DNA of 64,000 nt. Origin: DATKFM01 sp963810485. Its GTDB lineage: Bacteria > Pseudomonadota > Alphaproteobacteria > Dongiales > Dongiaceae. Positions 1 through 8,795 of the stretch are shown here, in pieces. Under the pieces are notes generated by a model. It had not been told where the DNA came from. It did not search any database and saw only the letters and a program-made list of their open reading frames with translations. Numbering within the stretch: position 1 is the first letter of the stretch; every line of letters starts with the position of its first letter. The stretch is taken from NCBI GenBank assembly GCA_963810485.1, contig CAWENQ010000005.1:248001-312000 (forward strand), given 5' to 3'. The position numbers and the translations under genes are program-made.

Positions 1-79
1 GACCGGCAAGATCCAGAAGTACCTGATGCGGGAGCAGATGAAGCGGGAACTCGGTCTGAGCGACGAAAAAACCGCGTGA
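1..79 (+). CDS. acyl-CoA synthetase (AMP-forming), C-terminal fragment
   Basis: Only the last 25 codons of this gene lie in the window, read from base 2 to the TGA at 77-79. The peptide begins TGKIQKYLMRE, which matches the C-terminal A10 motif of fatty-acyl-CoA synthases, where the lysine contributes to adenylate formation. The family activates carboxylic acids with ATP and CoA. The substrate cannot be judged from this fragment. The next gene follows on the same strand after about 120 bases. Confidence 0.7.
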   Translation, partial: TGKIQKYLMREQMKRELGLSDEKTA

Positions 80-198
80 TTGCCGCACTTTCCCGGCGGA
101 CGGCGGCTTCCGGCCGGTTGACGCTTTGCGCCGCCTGCGGTCTACTGGCCGGTAGAAATCAACGAGCGCAGACAGCGCCTAACCAGGGAGAGAAGCTC

Positions 199-1332
199 AT
201 GGATAACAATGGTTTGATTCGCGTCCGGTCGTTCGGATCGGTGACGCGGCGCGACGTCATGAAAGGCGCCGCTGCGATGGGCGTGATGGCCGCGGCCGGT
301 CTCGGCGCGACCGCCGCATCGGCAAAGTCCACCGTCTCGCTGTTCGGCTGGCAGGGCTATGACGAAGGCCTTCGGGTCGGCGATTTCCTCGCCAAGAACG
401 ACATCGAAGTGAACTTCACGCCAATCGGCAACAATGACGAGATCGTCACGCGGCTCGCCAGCGGCGGCGTGGGTCAGATGGACCTGGTCACGCCTTACAT
501 GGGCTATATCCCGTTGATGGTGGCGGCCGAACTGCTCGATCCCGTGGACGAGGCGCTGGTGCCGAATCTGGCGAAGGTGCCGGAAGTGTTCCGCAACGAT
601 TCCAACCTGGTCATTGACGGTGTGCGCTATGCGGTGCCGTTCACCTGGGGCTCCGGCCCGATGGCCTACGATCCCGCCGCGTTCTCGGCGCCGCCCACCT
701 CCTGGAAAGTGATCCTCGAGGATAGCTTGAAGGGCAAGGTCGGCATGATGGACGATCCCATCGGCAACCAGATGCTCGCCGCCATCATCGCCACCGACGC
801 CAAGGTGGCGACGGAACTGACCAAGGACCAGCTCGACCAGGCGACCGAGTTCCTGATCAAGCTGAAGAAGGACCATGTCCGCACGCTGTCGGCATCGTGG
901 GGCGAATTGGCCGACGCTCTCGCGCGCAACGAGATCGTCGTCACCTTCAGCGGCGGCGAATTCCTCAAGAAGTTTGTCGCCGACAAGGGCAAGGTGATCG
1001 AGTTCACCTATCCGGAAGAAGGCACCTTCGGCTGGCTCGACAGCTATTGCATCGGCAAGAACGCGCCGAACCGCGAGGCGGCCCACAAGCTGGCCAACCA
1101 GGTGCTGGAGGTGGACGCGCAGCTTGCCTTCACCAAGAGCACGCTGCAGGGCATCGTCAATCCCGATGCGATCGCCCAGCTTCCGCCGGAACTCAAGATC
1201 TATCCCTATGACGATCTGGCGGGCTTCCAGAAGAAGGCGGCCTTCTATCCGATGCCGCCGATGGAGTTCGGCGGCGAATACGCCTCCTGGACCGAGTGGC
1301 AAGAGGCCTATCAGCGCTTCAAGGCGGCGTAA
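199..1332 (+). CDS. PotD/PotF-type ABC transporter substrate-binding protein
   Basis: A 377-residue periplasmic solute-binding protein of the spermidine/putrescine class. The N-terminus has a Tat-like leader with TRRDVMKG at residues 16-23 and an Ala-rich hydrophobic stretch ending near AASA at residue 42. I chose the ATG at 199 because a GGGAGAGA ribosome-binding site sits just upstream and it places the leader at the N-terminus; the frame stays open upstream to 76. It is followed by an SDR gene and two permease genes on the same strand, with a matching ATPase gene convergent at 5841-6929. Family membership is clear. Polyamine is only one possible ligand, and the neighbours suggest a sugar or amino sugar. 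Confidence 0.85.
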   Translation: MDNNGLIRVRSFGSVTRRDVMKGAAAMGVMAAAGLGATAASAKSTVSLFGWQGYDEGLRVGDFLAKNDIEVNFTPIGNNDEIVTRLASGGVGQMDLVTPYMGYIPLMVAAELLDPVDEALVPNLAKVPEVFRNDSNLVIDGVRYAVPFTWGSGPMAYDPAAFSAPPTSWKVILEDSLKGKVGMMDDPIGNQMLAAIIATDAKVATELTKDQLDQATEFLIKLKKDHVRTLSASWGELADALARNEIVVTFSGGEFLKKFVADKGKVIEFTYPEEGTFGWLDSYCIGKNAPNREAAHKLANQVLEVDAQLAFTKSTLQGIVNPDAIAQLPPELKIYPYDDLAGFQKKAAFYPMPPMEFGGEYASWTEWQEAYQRFKAA

Positions 1333-1347
1333 CTTCCGTCTGCTGCA

Positions 1348-1392
1348 CCGACCTCCCCTGCAACGCGGGGGAGGGTCGGGAAGGGGTGGCGG
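1348..1392. repeat. GC-rich palindromic intergenic repeat
   Basis: The gap between the binding-protein gene and the SDR gene holds CTCCCCT, a short spacer and GGGGGAG, followed by GGTCGGGAAGGGGTGG. The CTCCCC/GGGGAG style resembles dispersed palindromic elements of alphaproteobacterial intergenic regions and the hairpins at 25212-25238 and 25391-25417. A stem-loop after a binding-protein gene could also lower expression of the downstream operon genes. There is no T-tract, so it is not a classical terminator. Confidence 0.45.
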
Positions 1393-1394
1393 CG

Positions 1395-2189
1395 ATGGCC
1401 GATCTTTCTGGCAAGGTTGCTGTAATCACCGGCGCGGCCTCGGGTATCGGCCGCGCCGGCGTTCGCGCTTTTGCTGACGCGGGCGCCCAGGTCGTGGTCG
1501 CCGACATCAACGAGAAGAATGGCCGGGCCGTCGTCGAGGAGACCGGCGCCGGCAAGGCCGCCTTCGAGAAGGTCGATGTGCGGGACAGCCAGTCCGTGCA
1601 GCGCATGGCGGCCAACACGGTTGCCAAGTTCGGCAGGATCGACGCCCTGTTCCACAATGCCATGAATGTGCCGCTGGTGAACAAGGGCGATGGGCGGGCC
1701 ACCGAGTTGCCGGAGGAGACCTGGCTCGAGATCGTCAATCTTGTGCTGAACGGCACGTTCTACTGCTGCAAATATGTCGGCCAGCAGATGCTGCGGCAGA
1801 AATCGGGCTCGATCATCCTGACCGCGACCACCGACGCCCTGATCGGCCAGGCGGGGATCGACGCCTATACCGCGGCCAAGGGCGGCGTCGTGGCGCTGAC
1901 CCGGTCCTTCGCCGCCGGCGTGTCGCCGGAGGGCGTGCGCGTCAACGCCATCTGTCCCGGCTTCGTCGAGACGCCGCACCAGGCGCCGTTCATGGACAAT
2001 CCCGCCGAGCGCAAGAAGATCGAAGACCTGCATCTCATGGGCATCCTGCAGCCGGCAGAGATCGCCGATTTCGCCGTCTACCTCGCCAGCGACAAGGCGA
2101 AGCGGATGACCGGCGGCATCCATGTGGTCGATGCCGGCTACACCGCCTTCAAGGGCCGGATGGACATCAAGGCGGCGGTGGCGAGCTGA
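1395..2189 (+). CDS. SDR family NAD(P)-dependent oxidoreductase
   Basis: A 264-residue classical short-chain dehydrogenase. The cofactor motif TGAASGIG lies at residues 12-19, and the catalytic YxxxK appears as YTAAK in the middle of the chain. The ATG at 1395 gives the usual family length and N-terminus (MADLSGKVAVITG); longer in-frame extensions run into the preceding repeat. The gene lies inside a PotABCD-type importer operon, and its stop is one base from the start of the permease gene, so translation is probably coupled. It likely oxidises the imported compound or a derivative. The substrate is unknown. Confidence 0.85.
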   Translation: MADLSGKVAVITGAASGIGRAGVRAFADAGAQVVVADINEKNGRAVVEETGAGKAAFEKVDVRDSQSVQRMAANTVAKFGRIDALFHNAMNVPLVNKGDGRATELPEETWLEIVNLVLNGTFYCCKYVGQQMLRQKSGSIILTATTDALIGQAGIDAYTAAKGGVVALTRSFAAGVSPEGVRVNAICPGFVETPHQAPFMDNPAERKKIEDLHLMGILQPAEIADFAVYLASDKAKRMTGGIHVVDAGYTAFKGRMDIKAAVAS

Positions 2190-2190
2190 G

Positions 2191-3027
2191 ATGTCCGAAC
2201 GCCGCGTCATCGCGATGCAGCTCGCGCCGGCGGCGCTGATCTTCACCGGCCTGTTCGGCGCCTCGTCAATTTTCTATTTCGTCGTCAGCTTCTGGAGCGT
2301 GAAGCTCTACAAGCTGCGCGCCGATTTCACCTTCGTGAATTATCTTAAATCGATCGAGCAGCAATGGAGCGTGCTGCTGTTCACGCTGGAGCTGTCGCTC
2401 GTCATCGGCATCGTCACCACGATCCTGGGCTTCGTCTTTGCCTACATCGTGCGCTTCAAGGCCGGCCGCCATGGCTCGCTGCTGCTGTTCGTGGCGATCA
2501 TCACCTTGTTCGGCGGCTATCTGATGAAGATCTACGCCTGGAAAACCATCCTGGGGAATGAGGGCGTTCTCAACACCGCCCTCGAAGCGCTGGGGCTGAT
2601 CGACGCGCCGCTGACGTTCCTGTTCTACAATCCCGGCGCCGTGGTTGTGACGCTCGTGCATTTCCTGCTGCCGCTGGCGATCCTGCCGATCTATTCGAGC
2701 ATGCGCGGCATCACCGATATCGAGATGGAGTCAGCCCGCGATCTGGGCGCCAGCGGCTGGCGGGCGCTCAGCGATATCGTCGTTCCCCGCTGCCATACCG
2801 GCCTGATCGCCGCCTTTGCCCTCTGCTTCCTGGTGTCGGTCGGCGATTATGTCACGCCCGCCTTCGTGGGCGGCACGATCAGCATGATCGGCAGCAATAT
2901 CCAGGACATGTTCGGTCGCGCCCTCAATCCGCCGCTGGGCGCTGCGACGTCCTTCATCATGCTGTTCGCATCCTTCGTGATCGTTCTCGTCGTCAGCGCC
3001 TCGATCAAAGCGTGGCGGCCGCGATGA
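2191..3027 (+). CDS. ABC transporter permease, PotB type
   Basis: A 278-residue inner-membrane permease with about six hydrophobic segments. It carries the cytoplasmic coupling loop typical of the family (SARDLGASGWRA followed by IVVP), which docks to the ATPase. The ATG at 2191 directly follows the SDR stop codon. The end overlaps the next permease start as ATGA. With the second permease and the binding protein it makes up a type I importer of the spermidine/putrescine/Fe class. Confidence 0.87.
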   Translation: MSERRVIAMQLAPAALIFTGLFGASSIFYFVVSFWSVKLYKLRADFTFVNYLKSIEQQWSVLLFTLELSLVIGIVTTILGFVFAYIVRFKAGRHGSLLLFVAIITLFGGYLMKIYAWKTILGNEGVLNTALEALGLIDAPLTFLFYNPGAVVVTLVHFLLPLAILPIYSSMRGITDIEMESARDLGASGWRALSDIVVPRCHTGLIAAFALCFLVSVGDYVTPAFVGGTISMIGSNIQDMFGRALNPPLGAATSFIMLFASFVIVLVVSASIKAWRPR

Positions 3028-3803
3028 ACAGGACCGGCGATATCGTCTGGCGCTTTGTCGGCGCTCTCTACGTCGTCTTCCTGCTGACGCCGCTGTTTCT
3101 CGTCGTGCTGTTCTCCTTCACCAACAGAGGCATCGCCGCCTTTCCCATCGACTATCCGTCGCTGCAGTGGTGGCAGGCGATGCTGGATGATCCGGAATTC
3201 TGGCCGGCGTTGAAGAACAGCCTGACGATCGGGTCGACGGTCGGCGTGATCTCCGCAATCATCGGCACGATGGCGGCCATGGGACTGTCCCGCATCGATG
3301 TCAGGCGGGCGCAGTCGCTGACGGCGCTGCTCTGCCTGCCGCTGATGCTGCCGCCCCTGCTGCTCGCCGTTTCGCTCCGCACCTTCTATACGCAGCTCGC
3401 CGGCATCCCGCTGACGCTGGGCACAGTCATCCTCAGCCACCTGCTGTTCACGCTGCCCTTCGTGGTGCTTGTGGTGTATTCGCGGATGCGCAATTTCGAC
3501 TACCGGGTGGTGGAGAGCGCCCGCGACCTCGGCGCTTCGCCGCTGCGTGCCTTCTTCACAGTGACCTTGCCGATCATCCGGCCGACGGTGGTGGGCGCCG
3601 CGCTGATCGCGGTGTCGCTGTCGATCGATGATTTCATCATCACGAACTTCACGATCGGCGGCGGCGTGACGCTGCCGACATTCGTTTTCGGCATGATCCG
3701 CACCTCCCTGACGCCGGCGGCCAATGCCGTGGGAACGCTCATCCTGGTCATGACGGTCGGCACTACGCTGATCGCCCTGCGACTCACGCGTTACCGGGGC
3801 TAG
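3024..3803 (+). CDS. ABC transporter permease, PotC type
   Basis: A 259-residue second permease of the importer. It has about six membrane spans and the EAA-like loop ESARDLGASPLRAFF followed by LPIIRP. The ATG at 3024 overlaps the preceding TGA in an ATGA junction, which is better supported than the in-frame GTG at 3012. PotB and PotC types form the heterodimeric channel. The ATP-binding partner is probably the PotA-like protein at 5841-6929, which is transcribed towards this operon from the opposite strand. Confidence 0.87.
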   Translation: MNRTGDIVWRFVGALYVVFLLTPLFLVVLFSFTNRGIAAFPIDYPSLQWWQAMLDDPEFWPALKNSLTIGSTVGVISAIIGTMAAMGLSRIDVRRAQSLTALLCLPLMLPPLLLAVSLRTFYTQLAGIPLTLGTVILSHLLFTLPFVVLVVYSRMRNFDYRVVESARDLGASPLRAFFTVTLPIIRPTVVGAALIAVSLSIDDFIITNFTIGGGVTLPTFVFGMIRTSLTPAANAVGTLILVMTVGTTLIALRLTRYRG

Positions 3804-3814
3804 GGGAGAGACGA

Positions 3815-3952
3815 ATGCCGAGGCTCAGCGGCTTTCCGCAGGACAAATCCAGGGCGGGCAACGCCTTGATATTCCATACGGGCCCCGATGATTGCCGCAT
3901 CGGCAGCCGCCCTGGTTCTCAGCCCGTTTGCGCCCGGCCGGAAATCATGTAA
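3815..3952 (+). CDS. possible 45-residue small ORF
   Basis: A short reading frame follows a GGGGAGAG ribosome-binding sequence directly after the permease stop. Its TAA overlaps the ATG at 3952 of the next gene (TAATG), a layout that would suit translational coupling. The peptide begins MPRLSGFPQDKS. I recognise no family, and it has no signal peptide or membrane span. It may simply be an upstream leader frame or the remains of a longer gene. Confidence 0.25.
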   Translation: MPRLSGFPQDKSRAGNALIFHTGPDDCRIGSRPGSQPVCARPEIM

Positions 3953-4782
3953 TGGAACCCCGCATCCGTCCCACTCATCCGTCACCCTCCATGGTCGCAT
4001 CCGTCACGGTCTTCGATAATTCCCAGGTGCTGGGCCGCGTTCTGGCGGCCGAGATCCTGGAGCGGATCCGTGTCGTCGCCGGCCAGGGTCGGCCCTATCT
4101 GCTGGGTTGTCCGGGGGGCCGCAGCTTGCGCAGCACCTACCAGTCTCTGGCACAGCTCGCCGGCAAGACCCGGCAGGACCTGTCTCGACTTGTCATCGTC
4201 ATGATGGACGAATACCTGCACCGTCTCGCCGACGGCAGTTTCGAGAATTGTCCCGCCGATGCGCCCTACGGTTGCGTCAATTTTGCCCGCCAGGAAATCC
4301 GCGATCAATTGAACGACGAACTGCCGCAGGAATACTGGCTGCCTTTGGAGAATATCTGGGTGCCGGACCCCGCGGATCCCGCCGCCTATGACACCCGAAT
4401 CGAATCCGCCGGCGGCATTGAACTATTTCTCCTGGCGAGCGGCGCCTCCGACGGCCATGTCGCCTTCAACCCGCCGGGTGTGGCCCTCGATAGCGGTTCC
4501 CATATCCAGGAGCTTGCGGAAGAGACCCGGCGCGACAACCTGGAGACCTTTCCCGAGTTCGGCTCGCTGGATGTGGTGCCGAGCCACGGCGTCACCATCG
4601 GCCTGGGCACGATCCATAAGTATTCCAAGGAAGCGGTGCTGGTCATCCATGGCTCGCACAAGAAGGCGACCGCGCGCCGCGTCTGGTCGGCCAAGGAGTT
4701 CGATCCTGCCTGGCCGGCGACGATCATTCACGCCTGCAAGAACGGGCGGGTCTTCCTGGATCGCGCCGCCGCCGGCGCGTGA
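3952..4782 (+). CDS. NagB-like sugar-phosphate isomerase/deaminase
   Basis: A 276-residue protein of the glucosamine-6-phosphate deaminase / 6-phosphogluconolactonase superfamily. Visible family motifs are MMDEYLH, matching the DEY region with the NagB catalytic Asp72, and SDGHVAFNPPG, matching the DGHIAFNEP loop. Asp141 and His143 equivalents are present, but the position of NagB Glu148 is proline. True NagB deamination is therefore uncertain, and a related sugar-phosphate reaction is possible. The ATG at 3952 overlaps a short upstream ORF; the ATG at 3991 is the alternative start. A ROK kinase gene follows, so kinase plus isomerase suggests catabolism of an imported (amino) sugar. Confidence 0.72.
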   Translation: MEPRIRPTHPSPSMVASVTVFDNSQVLGRVLAAEILERIRVVAGQGRPYLLGCPGGRSLRSTYQSLAQLAGKTRQDLSRLVIVMMDEYLHRLADGSFENCPADAPYGCVNFARQEIRDQLNDELPQEYWLPLENIWVPDPADPAAYDTRIESAGGIELFLLASGASDGHVAFNPPGVALDSGSHIQELAEETRRDNLETFPEFGSLDVVPSHGVTIGLGTIHKYSKEAVLVIHGSHKKATARRVWSAKEFDPAWPATIIHACKNGRVFLDRAAAGA

Positions 4783-4822
4783 TTGCGCGGCGCTGTCCCT
4801 GAGGGGAACATAGGCGCCGGCA

Positions 4823-5755
4823 ATGATAGACTTGGCGAACCACGCAATTGGCATCGACGTCGGCGGCACCAAGATCGCCGGCGGCCTCGTCGATCTGGCC
4901 AGCGGCTCTGTCCGCGCGCGCCGGCATCAGCCGACCTTGCCGCAACGAGGCGGCGTTGCTGTCCTCGGCGATGTGCTGACTCAGGCTGGTGAGCTTACGG
5001 CCGAGGCCCGCGTGCTCGGCGTTGCATTGGCCGGCATCGGCGTCGGTCTGCCGCAATTGGTCTCGCCGGATGGCCAGGTGCGAAGCGCGCATCTGTTCGA
5101 CTGGCGCGATCTCCCGGCGGTCCAGTGGCTGAATGGCATTGCCCCGGCGCGCCTTGACTCCGATGTGCGTGCGGCCGCGCGGGCAGAGGCCCGGCTCGGC
5201 GCCGGGCGGAGCCACAGAATTTTCTGTTATGTCACCATCGGCACCGGCATGAGCTATTGCCTGGTGCAGGATGGAAGGCCCTTTGAGGGGGCGCGCGGCT
5301 ACGCCATTCATTTCGCGACGATGCCGCAATGGACGCGATGCAGCGCCTGCGGCGAGGTCCATGCGCCGGTGCTGGAGGAGATCGCCGCCGGGCCGGGCAT
5401 TGCCGGCGCCTACGGCAAACGCACCGGCCGTGCGGCCGCCGATGGCGAAACCGTGCTCGCCGCTGCCGTCGGCGGCGATGCCGATGCCGCGGCGGTCATT
5501 TCCGATGCGGCAACGGCGACCGGCTCGCTGATCGGCCAGATGATCAACATGCTGGACCCCGAAGCCGTGGTCATCGGCGGCGGGCTGGGTCTCGCCGGCG
5601 GCCTCTATGGCGATCGGCTGGTCACCGCCATCCGCCAGCATGTCTTTGCCGAGGATGCGCGACGCTTGCCAATCCTGGCCGCGGCGCTCGGTGCGGATGC
5701 CGGCATCATCGGTGCCGCGCTGGCGGCTGTGCCAGGGGAAGGCGCGCCGCGGTAG
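4823..5755 (+). CDS. ROK family sugar kinase-like protein
   Basis: A 310-residue ROK protein without a DNA-binding domain, hence more likely a kinase than a repressor. The ATP-binding motif DVGGTK is at residues 12-17, and a second phosphate motif is near VIGGGLGLAGG. The usual zinc-binding ROK cluster is reduced here to CSACGEVH followed by LEEIAAGPG, with fewer cysteines than classical members. ROK kinases phosphorylate glucose, N-acetylglucosamine, N-acetylmannosamine or fructose. Its place after the NagB-like gene and the importer suggests phosphorylation of the transported sugar. Confidence 0.8.
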   Translation: MIDLANHAIGIDVGGTKIAGGLVDLASGSVRARRHQPTLPQRGGVAVLGDVLTQAGELTAEARVLGVALAGIGVGLPQLVSPDGQVRSAHLFDWRDLPAVQWLNGIAPARLDSDVRAAARAEARLGAGRSHRIFCYVTIGTGMSYCLVQDGRPFEGARGYAIHFATMPQWTRCSACGEVHAPVLEEIAAGPGIAGAYGKRTGRAAADGETVLAAAVGGDADAAAVISDAATATGSLIGQMINMLDPEAVVIGGGLGLAGGLYGDRLVTAIRQHVFAEDARRLPILAAALGADAGIIGAALAAVPGEGAPR

Positions 5756-5840
5756 CGCAACCTTCTGAAAGTTGTTCAGCTAGTCTACCCGGTTATCTGG
5801 AAGGCCGAGTCGCGGATGCGGCGGCGTCAATAGTCCGGCG

Positions 5841-6929
5841 TCATTCTTCCAGCACCCGCTGATCGGCTGACGACCAGCCGACCTTGACCGGCTCGCCGAC
5901 AGCGATCGTGCGCCTGCCGGCGATGTCGCTGCTGTGCAGCGTCGCGCGCTGCCCGTTGCTCAGGGTCACGACATATTTGATGAACGACCCGAGATATACG
6001 GCATCGGCAAGCCGGCCGTCGAGTGTCGCGGCGGATCCGTCGCCAACCAGTGTCAGGCGCATCTTCTCTGGCCGGACCACCAAGGTCACCGCGCCGTCGG
6101 GTCCGGCGGCAGGAAGAACCGCCCCTGCGTCCAGATGGATCATGCCGCCGCGGCGCTGGCCGGAAAACACATTGGCTTCGCCGATGAACGTGGAAACGAA
6201 GCGCGTCTTCGGCGAGGCATAGACCTCTTCCGGTGTGCCCTGCTGCACGATCACGCCCTGATCCATCACGGCGATCCGGTTGGCCAGCGCCAGGGCCTCG
6301 CCCTGGTCATGGGTGACGAACACGAAAGTGCCGCCGATCTCGTTGTGGATGCGGCGCAGCTCGTCCTGCATCGCCTGCCGCAGCTTGAGATCCAGCGCCG
6401 CCAGCGGCTCGTCGAGCAGCAGCACGCGGGGCCGCATGATGAGCGCCCGGGCCAGGGCGACCCGCTGCTGCTGGCCGCCGGACAATTGATCGATGGACCG
6501 CTCGACGAAATCCTGCAGCCGCACCAGGGCAATGGCTTCCTCGACCCGGCGTTCGATCTCATCCTTGGGGCGTTTGGCGGTTTTCAGGCCATAGGCGATG
6601 TTCTGCCGCACGGTCATATGGGGGAACAGGCCATAGCCCTGGAACACCGTGTTGGTCGGCCGCCGCTCCGGCGACAGGGCGGTGACGTCCTGGCCGTCGA
6701 TCTCGATGCGGCCGGTCGTCGGCGCGACGAACCCGCCGATGATCCGCAGCAGCGTGGTCTTGCCGCAGCCCGATGGCCCGAGGATGGCGAGAAAATCGCC
6801 GCGAAGGATGTCCAGGTCCTGTTCGCGAACCGCGCTCACGGGTCCGTAGCGCTTGGAGACGCCCCTAAGCCGGACAAGCGGCGTGCCCTCGCCATTGCGG
6901 CTTGAGCGTTCTTCCTGCGTTCTGTTCAA
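5841..6929 (-). CDS. ABC transporter ATP-binding protein, PotA type
   Basis: A 362-residue ATPase. The nucleotide-binding domain has Walker A GPSGCGKTT, the signature LSGGQQQR, Walker B VLLLDEPLAALD and the switch histidine in THDQGEA. The last ~110 residues form the TOBE regulatory domain found in PotA and related importers. The only available start at the 5' end is a TTG at 6929. It is convergent with the importer operon at 199-3803, which lacks its own ATPase, so it is most likely the missing energising subunit. Confidence 0.87.
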   Translation of the reverse strand: MNRTQEERSSRNGEGTPLVRLRGVSKRYGPVSAVREQDLDILRGDFLAILGPSGCGKTTLLRIIGGFVAPTTGRIEIDGQDVTALSPERRPTNTVFQGYGLFPHMTVRQNIAYGLKTAKRPKDEIERRVEEAIALVRLQDFVERSIDQLSGGQQQRVALARALIMRPRVLLLDEPLAALDLKLRQAMQDELRRIHNEIGGTFVFVTHDQGEALALANRIAVMDQGVIVQQGTPEEVYASPKTRFVSTFIGEANVFSGQRRGGMIHLDAGAVLPAAGPDGAVTLVVRPEKMRLTLVGDGSAATLDGRLADAVYLGSFIKYVVTLSNGQRATLHSSDIAGRRTIAVGEPVKVGWSSADQRVLEE

Positions 6930-7080
6930 TACACCACGCCGCTTCTTGATTTGGCTGCCACAGCAGGGCCGTTGGGACGGCCGCCCAAGAATGATTGGTC
7001 AATTCCGGGGCCATGTCCAGCCGGACCGCTGGCACGGCAATCGGATTTCGGCGCGGAGTCAGTGAATTGGCGCTGCGGAT

Positions 7081-8499
7081 CTACTTGCCGGTGAGAAGCG
7101 GCACGACCTCGCCGACATGGGAGCCGTGGGATCCCTTGACCAGCACCACATCGCCGGGCGCCAATTCCTTGCGCAAAAGCTCCGCCAATTCCGCCACCGA
7201 GCCGGCATGGGGCGCCAGCAACGACGCAGGCAGGGCGCCGCGCATGGCGATCAAGCTGTCTCCGAGCGTAAACACCCGTGCCACCTTGGAATCGATAACC
7301 GGTTTCGCGAGTTCGGCATGCAGGCGTTCGGACTCCGCACCCAGTTCCTTCATTTCGCCCAGGACGGCAATGCGCCGTCCGCCCGACGGCGGCGCGATAT
7401 CGGCCAGGGTCGCCAGCGCCGCCGCCATGGAAGCGGGGTTGGCATTGAAGGCGTCGTTGATGATGCGGACATTGCCGCCATCGAGCGCAACCGTGGCCTC
7501 TTCCATGCGGCCATGCACGGGCGCAAAGGTCGCGAGATCCGCGGCAGCCTGGCGCCAGTCGGCATCGACGGCGAGCACGGCGGCCAGAGTCGCCAGGCTG
7601 TTCATGGCCATGTGCCGGCCGGCAATCGGCAGATGAAAGCTTTCGCGCTTGCCGTTGACGGCGACTTGAATGACGGAGCTCCTGTCCATCGGCAGCCAGT
7701 GCGTGAGCTGCACATTGGCGAGCGGGTCGGCGCCGAACGTCACCAGATTGGGAATGGAGCGCCGCTCGGCATGCTCCTTCAGCCGTCCGAACGCCGCCGA
7801 GTCCCGGTTCAGGATAGCCGTGCCGCCCGGCTCGATCCCGTCGAAGATTTCCGCCTTGTGATCGATGATCGCGTCCAATGTCGGAAATTCCTCCAGATGC
7901 GCGAGCGCGATTTCCGTTATGAGGGCGATGTGCGGCCGCGCGATCTGGGACTTCTGCGACATGGCACCGTGAGCCAATTCGTACACCACAAATTGGGAAT
8001 CGGCGGGGGTGCGGGCGACGCTGAGGGCGACTCCGGGCGATGTATTCGCATTGGCCTCGGTTGCCGCGGTGCGGCCCTGCCGCATCAGGACATGGTGCAG
8101 CATTTCGCGCGTGGTCGTCTTGCCCACCGATCCGGTGACCCCGATCACCTGGCCAAACAACCGATTGCGCGAATACTGGGCAAGCCTGGTCAAGGCCAGC
8201 CTTGTATTCGGCACCTGCAGGATCGGCAGGCCCTTCGGCAGCTTGCCAGGCAGGTTTTCGGTAATCACCGCCGATGCGGCGTGCTGCTCGACGACCGGCA
8301 AACTGGCAATCGTGTTCTTGTACTTGTTGCCCCAGTTTTCCGGATTGGTGACAACGAAGAGATCGCCCCGCTCGACGCGACTGGGAAACAACTCGATGCC
8401 GCGGATCCGGGAATCGGCAGGCGGACTGCCGATCCACAGGCCGCCGGTGATTTCTGCGAGAGTTTGCGCCGTCCAGAGTGGGCGATCTAATGACAACAT
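7081..8499 (-). CDS. Mur ligase family protein, MurF-like
   Basis: A 472-residue ATP-dependent amino-acid/peptide ligase. The central domain has the ATP loop GVTGSVGKTTT and the HLEEF and KAEIF elements seen in MurF. The C-terminal domain has INDAFNANPASM and ends in KGSHGSHVGEVV, equivalent to the KGS motif of MurF. The N-terminal domain is divergent, without an obvious MurF UDP-MurNAc DSR signature. The gene stands alone, not among division and cell-wall genes. I chose ATG 8499 over GTG 8508. MurF is one possibility; a paralogue acting on a different acceptor is at least as likely. Confidence 0.7.
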   Translation of the reverse strand: MLSLDRPLWTAQTLAEITGGLWIGSPPADSRIRGIELFPSRVERGDLFVVTNPENWGNKYKNTIASLPVVEQHAASAVITENLPGKLPKGLPILQVPNTRLALTRLAQYSRNRLFGQVIGVTGSVGKTTTREMLHHVLMRQGRTAATEANANTSPGVALSVARTPADSQFVVYELAHGAMSQKSQIARPHIALITEIALAHLEEFPTLDAIIDHKAEIFDGIEPGGTAILNRDSAAFGRLKEHAERRSIPNLVTFGADPLANVQLTHWLPMDRSSVIQVAVNGKRESFHLPIAGRHMAMNSLATLAAVLAVDADWRQAAADLATFAPVHGRMEEATVALDGGNVRIINDAFNANPASMAAALATLADIAPPSGGRRIAVLGEMKELGAESERLHAELAKPVIDSKVARVFTLGDSLIAMRGALPASLLAPHAGSVAELAELLRKELAPGDVVLVKGSHGSHVGEVVPLLTGK

Positions 8500-8795
8500 T
8501 CCCAGCACTTCAAATATTGACAGCGAAGTCTAATGCGGCGTGATCTTGGTGGACGATGCGGAGTCCGTGCCAGTGACCTTTGAGTGGCGGGGAGCGCCGG
8601 CAACCGCGCAGCTCACGCTTGTGACTGCGCATATGCTGCAGTAACAAGGAAGGAGAGGCGAAGTTCCGGCGCCGAGGAGCATTCAGGTGCCGGCGTCCGG
8701 CTATCATCTTGTGGCCCTGGCACGGCGGGGCCGGCGCAGGCTACTGTCCGTCGTCATCACCGGTAAAGATCGCTGCTCAGAGGAGTGCCGGAACT
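8500..8795. other. intergenic region, no gene seen
   Basis: Nearly 300 bases lie between the divergent MurF-like and SMP-30 genes. Short open frames exist but have no ribosome-binding site, no codon bias distinct from shadow frames and no recognisable peptide. Promoters for both flanking genes must lie here; I could not fix convincing -35/-10 pairs. Confidence 0.4.

Noticed and set aside
7117..8490. 457-codon plus-strand open frame opposite the MurF-like gene
   Set aside because: The minus-strand frame carries the Mur ligase motifs; the plus-strand peptide is Arg/His/Gly-rich without any recognisable domain.
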